From assembly GCA_900766005.1 (NCBI GenBank), contig CAAFTU010000054.1:62001-126000 (forward strand): DNA of 64,000 nucleotides. Reading direction: 5' to 3'. The stretch comes from an uncultured Bacteroides sp. (GTDB lineage Bacteria > Bacteroidota > Bacteroidia > Bacteroidales > Bacteroidaceae). Below are positions 8,388 to 16,009 of this stretch, one piece after another. A program made the translations under genes and the position numbers. The notes below the pieces were generated by a model. That model was not told the origin of the DNA, did no database searches, and worked only from the letters and a program-made list of their open reading frames with translations. Position 1 is the first letter of the stretch. Each line of letters starts with the position of its first letter.

Positions 8388-9350
8388 ATGGATTATTTAG
8401 TAAGCGTTATCGTTCCTGTTCACAATACGGCGGACTATTTGCCCAAGTGTGTGGAGTCCATTCGGAAGCAATCGTTGAAGGCAATTGAAATCATTCTGGT
8501 TGAAAATAATTCGACGGATAATTCTGCCGCTCTGTGTGATCGCTATGCTGCGTCGGATGAGCGTATCAAAGTGCTCCACCTGGAAGAGGCGAATGCTTCA
8601 AAGGCCCGTAATGCCGGCTTGGCTGTTGCGTCTGCCGCTTGTATCGGCTTTGTGGACAGTGACGACTATATTGAGCCGACTATGTATGAAGAACTTTGGA
8701 ATGCAATGCGTCAGTATGGAGTAGATATAGCTTATGCCAATTTTCAGACAGAATATCTGGACGGAAAAATCGTTTGTGGCGAACAGAATACGGGAAAGGT
8801 GCTTGTCCGCACTTCTATGGATGTCTTGAGAGATATGATGGTGGATAAGCTTAACTGTTCTTCTTGTACAAAATTATACAAACGCTCTGTTTTCTCTTCT
8901 CGGCTCTTCCCGGAAGACAATCTGTATGAGGATCGGATCGTCATGCACCATTGGGTGCTGAAAGCAGGAAATTTGGCTTGGATTGACCGCACTTTTTATC
9001 ATTATGTGGAGCGCAGTAGCAGCACGTGCCACACCGTTACTCCGCTTAACCGGTATCATTACTTCAAGGCTGAGTTTTCACGGATTCGTTTCTTGGATGA
9101 ACAACCGGTATTTACGGGATATGAGTTGCAAGAGGCCCGAAACCGGCTGATACGTATTTGTTTCTTTACGTTTTGTGAATATGTAAACTTGGTGAAGCCT
9201 GCTTGTTTCCAAAAACAGATCAGCGAAATGAGAGGCATGTTAAAACAGTTGTTGAAGTATCCTCCAGCAGAAATGGAGCGGATGTATCGAAAACGAATTA
9301 AGCGGATTGTATATTGGTGGCCTTTTTATTATTGGCGTCATTTCACCTGA
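8388..9350 (+). CDS. Glycosyltransferase family 2
   Basis: This 320-residue GT-A enzyme opens with VSVIVPVHNTADYLPKCVES. It has VENNSTDNS as the nucleotide motif, NASKARNAGL, and GFVDSDDYIEP with the DxD (DSDD) motif, the classical EpsE/WcaA-like pattern. The reading frame extends upstream to 8322, but that part encodes a hydrophobic stretch overlapping the promoter element, so ATG 8388 is preferred. The LicC/CobD-like fusion gene follows 82 bases downstream with no terminator between, so the two are probably co-transcribed. The C-terminus is rich in Arg, Lys, Trp and Tyr. Confidence 0.87.
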   Translation: MDYLVSVIVPVHNTADYLPKCVESIRKQSLKAIEIILVENNSTDNSAALCDRYAASDERIKVLHLEEANASKARNAGLAVASAACIGFVDSDDYIEPTMYEELWNAMRQYGVDIAYANFQTEYLDGKIVCGEQNTGKVLVRTSMDVLRDMMVDKLNCSSCTKLYKRSVFSSRLFPEDNLYEDRIVMHHWVLKAGNLAWIDRTFYHYVERSSSTCHTVTPLNRYHYFKAEFSRIRFLDEQPVFTGYELQEARNRLIRICFFTFCEYVNLVKPACFQKQISEMRGMLKQLLKYPPAEMERMYRKRIKRIVYWWPFYYWRHFT

Positions 9351-9432
9351 ATGCCGCTTTGCGACAATTGAAATAGAAGGTGCTGAAATTGTTATAAATA
9401 AATACAGATTTTAATCATATTACATCATTTTA

Positions 9433-11241
9433 ATGCAAGCAATCATTTTAGCAGCAGGTATGGGTAAGCGTCTTGGTGAATATACCAAGAATAATACGAA
9501 GTGCATGGTACCGGTGAATGGTATTCCGTTGATTGATAGGGTTCTCAGACAGATTAGTCAGTTGAATCTTCGCCGAGTGGTTATCGTAGTAGGCTTTGAA
9601 AGTCAAAAGTTGATGGATTATCTTGGTAGCGAGTATCATGGCTTATCCATTGAGTATGTGAATAATCCGATATACAATAAAACAAACAACATTTATTCCC
9701 TGGCTTTGGCCAAAGATAAACTGCTGGAGGACGATACGCTTCTGATAGAAAGTGATCTGATATTTGAAGACGGAATGTTTAATCTGCTGCTGGACAACCC
9801 TTATCCCAACCTGGCTCTTGTTGCCAAGTATGAGTCGTGGATGGACGGTACTATGGTGCGGATTGATGAGGATTATAATATCGTGAATTTTATCCCGAAG
9901 GCTGCCTTCCGCTATGAGGATGTCAACTCTTATTATAAGACGGTGAACATTTATAAGTTCTCGAAAGAGTTCAGCAGAACGAAATATATTCCTTTTTTGG
10001 ATGCTTATACGAAATCGATGGGGAATAATGAGTATTATGAAAATGTGCTTCGCATTATTTCATTTTTAAATTCTCATGATTTAAAGGCATTGCCGATTAC
10101 GAATGAAAAGTGGTATGAAATTGACGACAAGCAGGATCTTGATATAGCAGAGGCTCTGTTTTCTTCTCCCGAGGAACTTCTTCAGAAGTTTTATTCGCGT
10201 TACGGCGGCTTTTGGCGATTCCCGCAGATGCTGGATTTCTGCTATTTGGTGAATCCGTATTTCCGGCGGTCGAAAATCATTGATGAACTGGAGGCAAACT
10301 TTCGTATTCTGCTGAGTGAATATCCTTCGGGCATGAAGGTGAATACGCTTCTTGCCAGTAAGTGTTGGGGAGTAAAGGAAGCGTATATTGTTCCCGGAAA
10401 TGGGGCGGCCGAACTGATAAAGGAACTGATGGAGGGCTTGGTAGGCAAGCTGGGAGTGGTGCGCCCCACCTTTGAAGAATACCCCAATCGGTTGGCGGAT
10501 GACAGGGTGGTTACTTTCATTCCTGATAATCGGGATTTCCGTTATGGTGTCAGTGATTTGATGGCCTTTTTCGAAGAAAACAGGGTCGATAATTTGCTGT
10601 TGATAAACCCGGATAATCCCACAGGTAACTTTATTCCGTTGGATGATTTGTGTAAACTGGCTGGCTGGTGCGAAGCGCATTCCGTTCGGCTGATTTTGGA
10701 TGAGAGCTTTGTGGATTTTAGTGAAGCCTGGGCCACCTCTTCTTTCTTGTGTGATTCCTACCTGGAAGCATATCCGCACTTGGTTGTGGTGAAGTCTATT
10801 TCAAAAAGCTATGGAGTGCCCGGACTTCGTTTGGGAATTCTGGCTAGTGCAGATCAAGCTTTAATTTCCTCGTTGAAACGCAAGGTGAGTATCTGGAATA
10901 TCAATTCTTTTGCCGAATTCTTTATGCAGATTTTTACAAAGTATGAAAAAGATTATGAAACGGCTTGTGAAAAGTTTGTAAATGTGCGGGCTGAATTTCT
11001 TAAAGAGTTGAATACGATTTCTTACTTGCATCCGATGCCTACGCAAGCAAATTTTGTGTTCTGTGAAGTCTTGCCTCCTTTCACAGCTCAGTCTGTGGCG
11101 CTTGCGCTGCTCAAAAAGCACAATATCTTAATCAGTGCTTGTGGCGCGAAAAAGGGAATTGAGCCCAATCGCTACATTCGGCTCGCTATCCGGAGCACTG
11201 CAGACAATCGCTGTTTGATTGAAGCATTGAAGAATCTTTAG
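9433..11241 (+). CDS. Bifunctional LicC-like nucleotidyltransferase / CobD-like PLP enzyme
   Basis: This 602-residue protein is a fusion. Residues 1 to about 235 match CTP:phosphocholine cytidylyltransferases (LicC type): ILAAGMGKRL at 5-14, KCMVPVNGIPLI, NKTNNIYSLALAK, and the late block WYEIDDKQDLDIA. Residues about 240-602 match fold-type I PLP enzymes of the HisC/CobD group: PGNGAAELI, NPDNPTG at 392-398, DESFVDF at 423-429, and SISKSYGVPGLRLG with the likely PLP lysine at 458. CobD-type enzymes decarboxylate phospho-threonine or phospho-serine. I infer a one-protein route from such a phospho-amino acid to a CDP-amino alcohol. A transaminase role, as in the phosphonate enzyme PntC, is the main alternative. 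A LicD gene lies nearby. Confidence 0.85.
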   Translation: MQAIILAAGMGKRLGEYTKNNTKCMVPVNGIPLIDRVLRQISQLNLRRVVIVVGFESQKLMDYLGSEYHGLSIEYVNNPIYNKTNNIYSLALAKDKLLEDDTLLIESDLIFEDGMFNLLLDNPYPNLALVAKYESWMDGTMVRIDEDYNIVNFIPKAAFRYEDVNSYYKTVNIYKFSKEFSRTKYIPFLDAYTKSMGNNEYYENVLRIISFLNSHDLKALPITNEKWYEIDDKQDLDIAEALFSSPEELLQKFYSRYGGFWRFPQMLDFCYLVNPYFRRSKIIDELEANFRILLSEYPSGMKVNTLLASKCWGVKEAYIVPGNGAAELIKELMEGLVGKLGVVRPTFEEYPNRLADDRVVTFIPDNRDFRYGVSDLMAFFEENRVDNLLLINPDNPTGNFIPLDDLCKLAGWCEAHSVRLILDESFVDFSEAWATSSFLCDSYLEAYPHLVVVKSISKSYGVPGLRLGILASADQALISSLKRKVSIWNINSFAEFFMQIFTKYEKDYETACEKFVNVRAEFLKELNTISYLHPMPTQANFVFCEVLPPFTAQSVALALLKKHNILISACGAKKGIEPNRYIRLAIRSTADNRCLIEALKNL

Positions 11242-11256
11242 TATGAAGCTTCAGAA

Positions 11257-11303
11257 ACAATAGCCCGTGTGTCCATGTTCTGATTTACACACGGGGCTAT
11301 TGT
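11257..11303. terminator. Hairpin between convergent genes
   Basis: ACAATAGCCCGTGTGT at 11257-11272 pairs with 11287-11303 with a single bulged base. It lies between the fusion gene and the convergent gene at 11327-12265, so it can serve both strands. The T tract is weak. Confidence 0.75.
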
Positions 11304-11326
11304 CATATGTAGCTGACCTAAGTTTT

Positions 11327-12265
11327 TTATCTTTTGCGTAGCCTTCTGAAGAATCTTCTGATTTCTTTAGCTACACTCTTGGCGATATTTTTCTTTTTGG
11401 GAGGTAAAACTGGATTTAGATTAACTCCCATCGTCAATCCTTTCTCCCATTCTTTTTCAAACTCCCAATTGACAAGGGTTGTGGAGGGATGTACGAGCGG
11501 GAAATCCAACGAATAGGAAATAATGGCTTCGGGAGGAGCTTCTCCCAAACAGTGGGTTCCGTCAACGCCAAATCCAATGTTGGATATTAAATTCTTGCAA
11601 GGGAAGATACAGAGCATGTTTTGGGCGGCCAGTGAAAAATACCAAGGCCAGTCCCATGCTGCCACTTTGTTCTGATCGATTAGGTCCAATGCTGTGAGCC
11701 AGTGCGGAAGTCTTCGCTGGTCGTAGACCATTAACGGGGCTACTTCTTTTCGGTAGTCATGGTTTTTAAGTTCTAAGTCCATCAATTCCCAGGCACGTTT
11801 CCAGGTAGCCCATCCCCAGCAGGATTTGAACCTTGAAAAAACATAGGATGTAGGAAGCGGAAGGGTGACATCCGTATGGCCGGCAATCATGCCAACCCTG
11901 TTGTCATCTCTGTACCGGTCCAGCATTTCTTCCATAAAAGGAAAAAATGAAAAGTCGGGTACGCAGTCGTCTTCCAATATAACACCTTCCTGTTCGTGTT
12001 CGAAGAACCATGAAATGCTTTCGTAGGGACCATATTTACACCCGAGATTATCTTCTTTGAACCTGACGTGAAGCTCGCAGTCCCAGTCAATGCCTTTGAT
12101 GATTTCCCGCGTCTTATCGCAAGCCGCTCGCTCCGTTTCATCTCTCGGACCATCGGCAGAAACATATAATTTCCGGGGCTTGATTTGTCTGATTCTCTCG
12201 AAAACCTGGATAGCAGTATAATCTCTTTTGAATATGATAAAAAGAATGGGAACACTGTAGTTCAT
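11327..12265 (-). CDS. Glycosyltransferase-like protein (GT-A fold, HlpA type)
   Basis: This 312-residue protein belongs to the nucleotide-diphospho-sugar transferase group sometimes labelled hemolysin HlpA. It has VPILFIIFKRDYTAIQVFERI at the N-terminus, LYVSADGPRDE as the nucleotide block, and GVILEDDCVPDFSFF, where EDD serves as the metal motif. SCWGWATWKRAWELMD is a hallmark of the subgroup. The C-terminal end is strongly basic (KEIRRFFRRLRKR), consistent with membrane association. It is transcribed alone, from a TAAGTTTG element at 12335-12342, toward the terminator shared with the fusion gene. Substrate unknown. Confidence 0.82.
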   Translation of the reverse strand: MNYSVPILFIIFKRDYTAIQVFERIRQIKPRKLYVSADGPRDETERAACDKTREIIKGIDWDCELHVRFKEDNLGCKYGPYESISWFFEHEQEGVILEDDCVPDFSFFPFMEEMLDRYRDDNRVGMIAGHTDVTLPLPTSYVFSRFKSCWGWATWKRAWELMDLELKNHDYRKEVAPLMVYDQRRLPHWLTALDLIDQNKVAAWDWPWYFSLAAQNMLCIFPCKNLISNIGFGVDGTHCLGEAPPEAIISYSLDFPLVHPSTTLVNWEFEKEWEKGLTMGVNLNPVLPPKKKNIAKSVAKEIRRFFRRLRKR

Positions 12266-12334
12266 GTGGTCAGTCTGTTAAATTCGAAAATTCTTTTAAG
12301 TTTGCGCAATTATCGTGATATTTTTAGAATATTG

Positions 12335-12342
12335 CAAACTTA
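12335..12342 (-). promoter_or_regulatory. -7 element for the 12265 gene
   Basis: TAAGTTTG on the - strand, 70 bases upstream of the start, fits TAnnTTTG. The -33 element is not evident. Confidence 0.45.
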
Positions 12343-12397
12343 TTGATATAAAAGTTTTTTTTCTGTCAATTTGCGTTTCAGGATTGCTGGAAATGCA

Positions 12398-12405
12398 TAA
12401 CTTTG
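12398..12405 (+). promoter_or_regulatory. -7 element for the LicD gene
   Basis: TAACTTTG, 36 bases before the ATG at 12441. It is divergent from the element at 12335-12342. Confidence 0.55.
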
Positions 12406-12440
12406 CAAATCCAATTCTATGAACAGTATATATAAAAGTT

Positions 12441-13070
12441 ATGGGTACAATTACGATAAAAGGTGTTCCTTTTGCTTTCGAAGAGGTTGAGTTGACGTAC
12501 GACAATGCGGTCATTATTGATCCATCGGTAGCTAAAATGAATTTGATCGATTTTAAGAACGTGTTGGAAGCACATCATGTGCATTTTCTGATTATGCACG
12601 GCACGTTGCTGGGTGCTTTGCGTGAGCATGCTTTTATAAAACATGATATAGACATTGATACCTGTACTTTGGATGAAGAAGGATTGATTAATGTGATTCC
12701 GGAATTGGATAAGATGGGCCTAAAGTTGTGCCGTTATGAGTCTCATGTAATCTATTCTTTTATTCGGGATGGGGTGTATATTGATGTGTATGTTGTGAAT
12801 AAACTCAAGGGACTGATCCGGCCTTTTTATGTGAGGTATCTAAATCGGATTATTCCAAGAAAGTATTTTTATTCCACGAAAAAATACCCCTTTCTGGGCA
12901 CTTCGTTTCCTATCCCCAATCATAGCGTTCAATTGTTGGAGTTCTGGTATGGTAAAGATTGGCGTACGCCTAAAAGCAATGCTCCTTCCAATGACGAGGA
13001 TCCAAGGGGCACGTACTTAGAGAAGCATTACAGATTTTTATTTCGTCCAATCCATAAAATTATCAAGTAG
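12441..13070 (+). CDS. LicD-family phosphotransferase
   Basis: LicD proteins transfer phosphocholine or related phospho-groups from a CDP-activated donor to a sugar of LPS, teichoic acid or capsule. This 209-residue protein has the family core: HGTLLGALRE at 53-62, then HDIDIDTC at 68-75 with the DxDxD metal-binding pattern. It is shorter than many LicD proteins. The nearest candidate donor-making enzyme is the LicC-like fusion about 1.2 kb upstream on the same strand, though the two are separated by a convergent gene and have different promoters. It is convergent with the GT2 gene 14 bases downstream. The exact group transferred is unknown. Confidence 0.85.
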   Translation: MGTITIKGVPFAFEEVELTYDNAVIIDPSVAKMNLIDFKNVLEAHHVHFLIMHGTLLGALREHAFIKHDIDIDTCTLDEEGLINVIPELDKMGLKLCRYESHVIYSFIRDGVYIDVYVVNKLKGLIRPFYVRYLNRIIPRKYFYSTKKYPFLGTSFPIPNHSVQLLEFWYGKDWRTPKSNAPSNDEDPRGTYLEKHYRFLFRPIHKIIK

Positions 13071-13084
13071 TCTTTGGATAAAGA

Positions 13085-13909
13085 CTATGGATTCTTCTTT
13101 TTTCTGGTGAAAAAAAGATGAATCTTTAGCATTGTGCGAATCAGCGGTTGGATGCGCCGTTGGAATTTCTTTGTTTTGCTTATTTCTTTAAAGAGGGGGA
13201 AGCAGGGTTGGGACTTTATCTCGTACCATGACATCAGTTCGGAATAAATCATTCTCGGGAACAATCGTTGCAGCACGAGTTCTCTCTCTTCGTTGCAGCG
13301 CTGGCTGTTGGAACTGATACCGGTCGTGTCAAATCGTGATATTGTAAGGGATATGTGTTTGTAAGAAACGCCTTCCATAATAATTTTTTTGATCCAGAAT
13401 TCCCAGTCGGACACGATTCGGTAGGATTCTGTATACAACGAATTGTCAAAGAGTTGCCGCTTGATGAAAGAGGCAGGGTGGGGCAGTGAGCCTTCCAGCA
13501 CATTGTATACATTTAACTCATCAGGGTAGATACCAAGAGTGTGGTTTCCGTCTTGTGATTCAAACAACAAATTCCCATACACAATGTCTTCTTTTAGAGG
13601 GGTTGCGAAAACCTGTTCCAGTATGTCGTTGCTTGCCAGGCAGTCTCCCGAGTTTAGAAATAAGAGATAATCTCCCTTGGCTGCTAAGATACCTTTGTTC
13701 ATGGCGTTGTAAATTCCATGGTCTTTTTCAGAACGCCAATAGCTAAACTGGGCTTCATGCTGCAGGATGATTTCTTTGCTACCATCTTCACTCCCTCCAT
13801 CGATTAGAATATATTCAAAATCCCTAAATGTCTGATTAATGACACTGTTAATGGTTTTTTTCAGTCCTTCTCTGTTGTTGTAGTTGATGGTAATGATGGA
13901 TAGTTTCAT
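13085..13909 (-). CDS. Glycosyltransferase family 2
   Basis: This 274-residue GT-A enzyme is in the same subgroup as 5473-6300 and 7416-8264: SIITINYNNREGLKKTINSV, ILIDGGSEDGSKEII, DHGIYNAMNKGILAAKGDY and FLNSGDCLA. It stands alone on the - strand, with a TACATTTG element at 14004-14011 and a strong palindrome in its leader. The C-terminus is basic. This third copy, several kilobases from the other two, points to repeated duplication of this enzyme type in the locus. Substrate unknown. Confidence 0.87.
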   Translation of the reverse strand: MKLSIITINYNNREGLKKTINSVINQTFRDFEYILIDGGSEDGSKEIILQHEAQFSYWRSEKDHGIYNAMNKGILAAKGDYLLFLNSGDCLASNDILEQVFATPLKEDIVYGNLLFESQDGNHTLGIYPDELNVYNVLEGSLPHPASFIKRQLFDNSLYTESYRIVSDWEFWIKKIIMEGVSYKHISLTISRFDTTGISSNSQRCNEERELVLQRLFPRMIYSELMSWYEIKSQPCFPLFKEISKTKKFQRRIQPLIRTMLKIHLFFTRKKKNP

Positions 13910-13953
13910 ATCTCTTTTTATTGTGCTTTTGTATATTGTATATTTGAATCAAA

Positions 13954-13967
13954 CCCGCTTAAGCGGG
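13954..13967. repeat. Perfect GC-rich palindrome in GT2 leader
   Basis: CCCGCTTAAGCGGG is a perfect 14-base palindrome, flanked by a TTGAA/TTCAA pair that extends the dyad. It lies 45 bases upstream of the 13909 start and downstream of its likely promoter, so it would form an RNA hairpin in the leader. Confidence 0.6.
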
Positions 13968-14003
13968 CATCGGTTCAATTAGTTTCTAATCTCTATGAAT
14001 TTG

Positions 14004-14011
14004 CAAATGTA
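14004..14011 (-). promoter_or_regulatory. -7 element for the 13909 GT2 gene
   Basis: TACATTTG on the - strand, about 95 bases upstream of the start. It fits TAnnTTTG. Confidence 0.45.
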
Positions 14012-14130
14012 GTAATAATGAATCTATTTTATGCCACAATAGCTATGTAGTGTTGGACCTTTTTGTGATATATTTGTTGAAAATGAGTAAATAATCAGTG
14101 AAAGCTACTTTTCCTTCACTTGTTTTGTTG

Positions 14131-14138
14131 TATCTTTG
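14131..14138 (+). promoter_or_regulatory. -7 element for the ABC exporter operon
   Basis: TATCTTTG, 27 bases before ATG 14165, is a full match to TAnnTTTG. It would drive the four-gene operon 14165-19121. Confidence 0.6.
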
Positions 14139-14164
14139 TGGCGTAATCTATTGATTGATAAATA

Positions 14165-16003
14165 ATGAAAGAATTTTTCCAACTGATGCGGCGTTTTGTG
14201 TCGCCTTACAAGAAGTACATTGGATGGGCTATTTTGTTGAATATTCTGTCCGCAGTCTTTAATGTGTTCTCATTCACTTTCTTGATTCCTATTTTGAGTA
14301 TTCTGTTCAAAACGGAGGCTAACGATGTGGTTTACCGTTATATGGAATGGGGAAGTGGTGATTTTGCAGACGTAGCAAAGAATAATTTTTATTATTATAT
14401 CAATCAGATGATTGTGGATAACGGTCCGGCTACAGCTCTGCTGTTTCTGGGTTTGTTCCTGATTGTGATGACGCTGTTTAAAACGGGTTGTTATTTTGCC
14501 TCTTCGGCAGTGATGATTCCTTTGCGCACCGGTGTGGTTCGCGATATTCGTATCATGGTGTATTCAAAAGTGATGCGCCTGCCTTTGGGCTTTTTTTCGG
14601 AAGAACGCAAGGGGGATATTATTGCCCGTATGAGTGGCGACGTGGGTGAAGTGGAAAACTCCATCACCAGTTCACTCGATATGTTGATGAAAAGTCCTAT
14701 TCTGATTATCATTTATTTTGCTACTTTGATTGCTACGAGCTGGCAGCTCACTTTGTTTACCATTCTCGTTCTGCCGTTTATGGGCTGGGTAATGGGAGCT
14801 GTGGGCCGGAAGCTGAAGCGGCAGTCGCTGGAGGCACAGGCCAAATGGAGTGATACCATGTCGCAACTGGAAGAAACATTGGGTGGCTTGCGCATTATCA
14901 AGGCTTTCATTGCTGAAGACAAGATGATTGACCGATTCACAAAATGCAGCAATGAATTGAGAGATGCAACGAACCGGGTAGCGATCCGCCAGTCGATGGC
15001 GCATCCGATGAGTGAGCTGCTGGGTACTATTCTGATTGTCATTGTGCTTTGGTTCGGTGGTTCGCTGATTCTGAGCGCCAATTCTACCATCGATGCACCG
15101 AAGTTCATCTTCTATATGGTGATTCTTTACAGTGTGATCAATCCGCTGAAGGATTTCTCTAAGGCTGGATACAACATTCCGAAGGGATTGGCTTCCATGG
15201 AACGTGTGGACAAAATCTTGAAGGCTGAAAACAAAATCAAGGAAATCGCCAATCCGAAACCGCTGGAAGGTCTGAACGATAAGATTGAATTTAAGGATAT
15301 TTGCTTCAGCTATGACGGCAAGCGTGAAATATTGAAGCATATCAACCTCACAGTGCCTAAGGGTAAGACGATTGCGCTCGTGGGACAGTCGGGCTCGGGT
15401 AAGTCGACTCTGGTGGACTTGCTGCCCCGTTATCACGATGTGCAGGGAGGAGCAATTACGATTGATGGTACCGATGTGCGGGATGTACGCATTGCCGATT
15501 TGCGTAGCTTGATAGGAAATGTGAATCAGGAGGCTATCCTGTTTAACGATACGTTCTTCAATAATATAGCCTTCGGCGTGGAGAATGCGACGATGGAGCA
15601 GGTCGTAGAAGCGGCCAAGATTGCCAATGCGCATGACTTTATTATGGAAAAGCCGGAAGGTTATCAGATGAATATCGGTGACCGCGGTAGCAAGTTGTCC
15701 GGCGGACAGCGTCAGCGTATCAGTATTGCCCGGGCTATTCTGAAGAATCCGCCGATCTTGATTCTGGATGAGGCTACTTCAGCGTTGGATACGGAATCTG
15801 AACGTCTGGTGCAGGAAGCGTTGGAGCGTTTGATGAAGACACGTACGACGATTGCCATTGCTCACCGTCTTTCTACAATTAAAAATGCGGATGAGATTTG
15901 TGTGCTGTACGAGGGAGAAATTGTGGAACGGGGCACGCATGAAGATTTGCTGGCTAAAAACGGATATTATAAGCGGCTGAATGACATGCAGTCGCTGGCA
16001 TAA
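14165..16003 (+). CDS. MsbA-like ABC exporter (fused membrane and ATPase domains)
   Basis: This 612-residue half-transporter has about six membrane helices in residues 1-330 and an ATPase domain after about 360. Visible motifs are Walker A GQSGSGKST near 406, the signature LSGGQRQRISIARAIL near 510, Walker B ILILDEATSALD, and the AHRLSTI switch histidine. Exporters of this size and layout flip lipid-linked substrates such as lipid A-core (MsbA) or lipid-linked oligosaccharides. Its place at the head of an operon with an LtaS-like transferase, GtrA and GtrB points to glycolipid export. The exact substrate is inferred, and drug export cannot be excluded. No second half-transporter is adjacent, so a homodimer is likely. 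Confidence 0.9.
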   Translation: MKEFFQLMRRFVSPYKKYIGWAILLNILSAVFNVFSFTFLIPILSILFKTEANDVVYRYMEWGSGDFADVAKNNFYYYINQMIVDNGPATALLFLGLFLIVMTLFKTGCYFASSAVMIPLRTGVVRDIRIMVYSKVMRLPLGFFSEERKGDIIARMSGDVGEVENSITSSLDMLMKSPILIIIYFATLIATSWQLTLFTILVLPFMGWVMGAVGRKLKRQSLEAQAKWSDTMSQLEETLGGLRIIKAFIAEDKMIDRFTKCSNELRDATNRVAIRQSMAHPMSELLGTILIVIVLWFGGSLILSANSTIDAPKFIFYMVILYSVINPLKDFSKAGYNIPKGLASMERVDKILKAENKIKEIANPKPLEGLNDKIEFKDICFSYDGKREILKHINLTVPKGKTIALVGQSGSGKSTLVDLLPRYHDVQGGAITIDGTDVRDVRIADLRSLIGNVNQEAILFNDTFFNNIAFGVENATMEQVVEAAKIANAHDFIMEKPEGYQMNIGDRGSKLSGGQRQRISIARAILKNPPILILDEATSALDTESERLVQEALERLMKTRTTIAIAHRLSTIKNADEICVLYEGEIVERGTHEDLLAKNGYYKRLNDMQSLA

Positions 16004-16009
16004 GGATTA

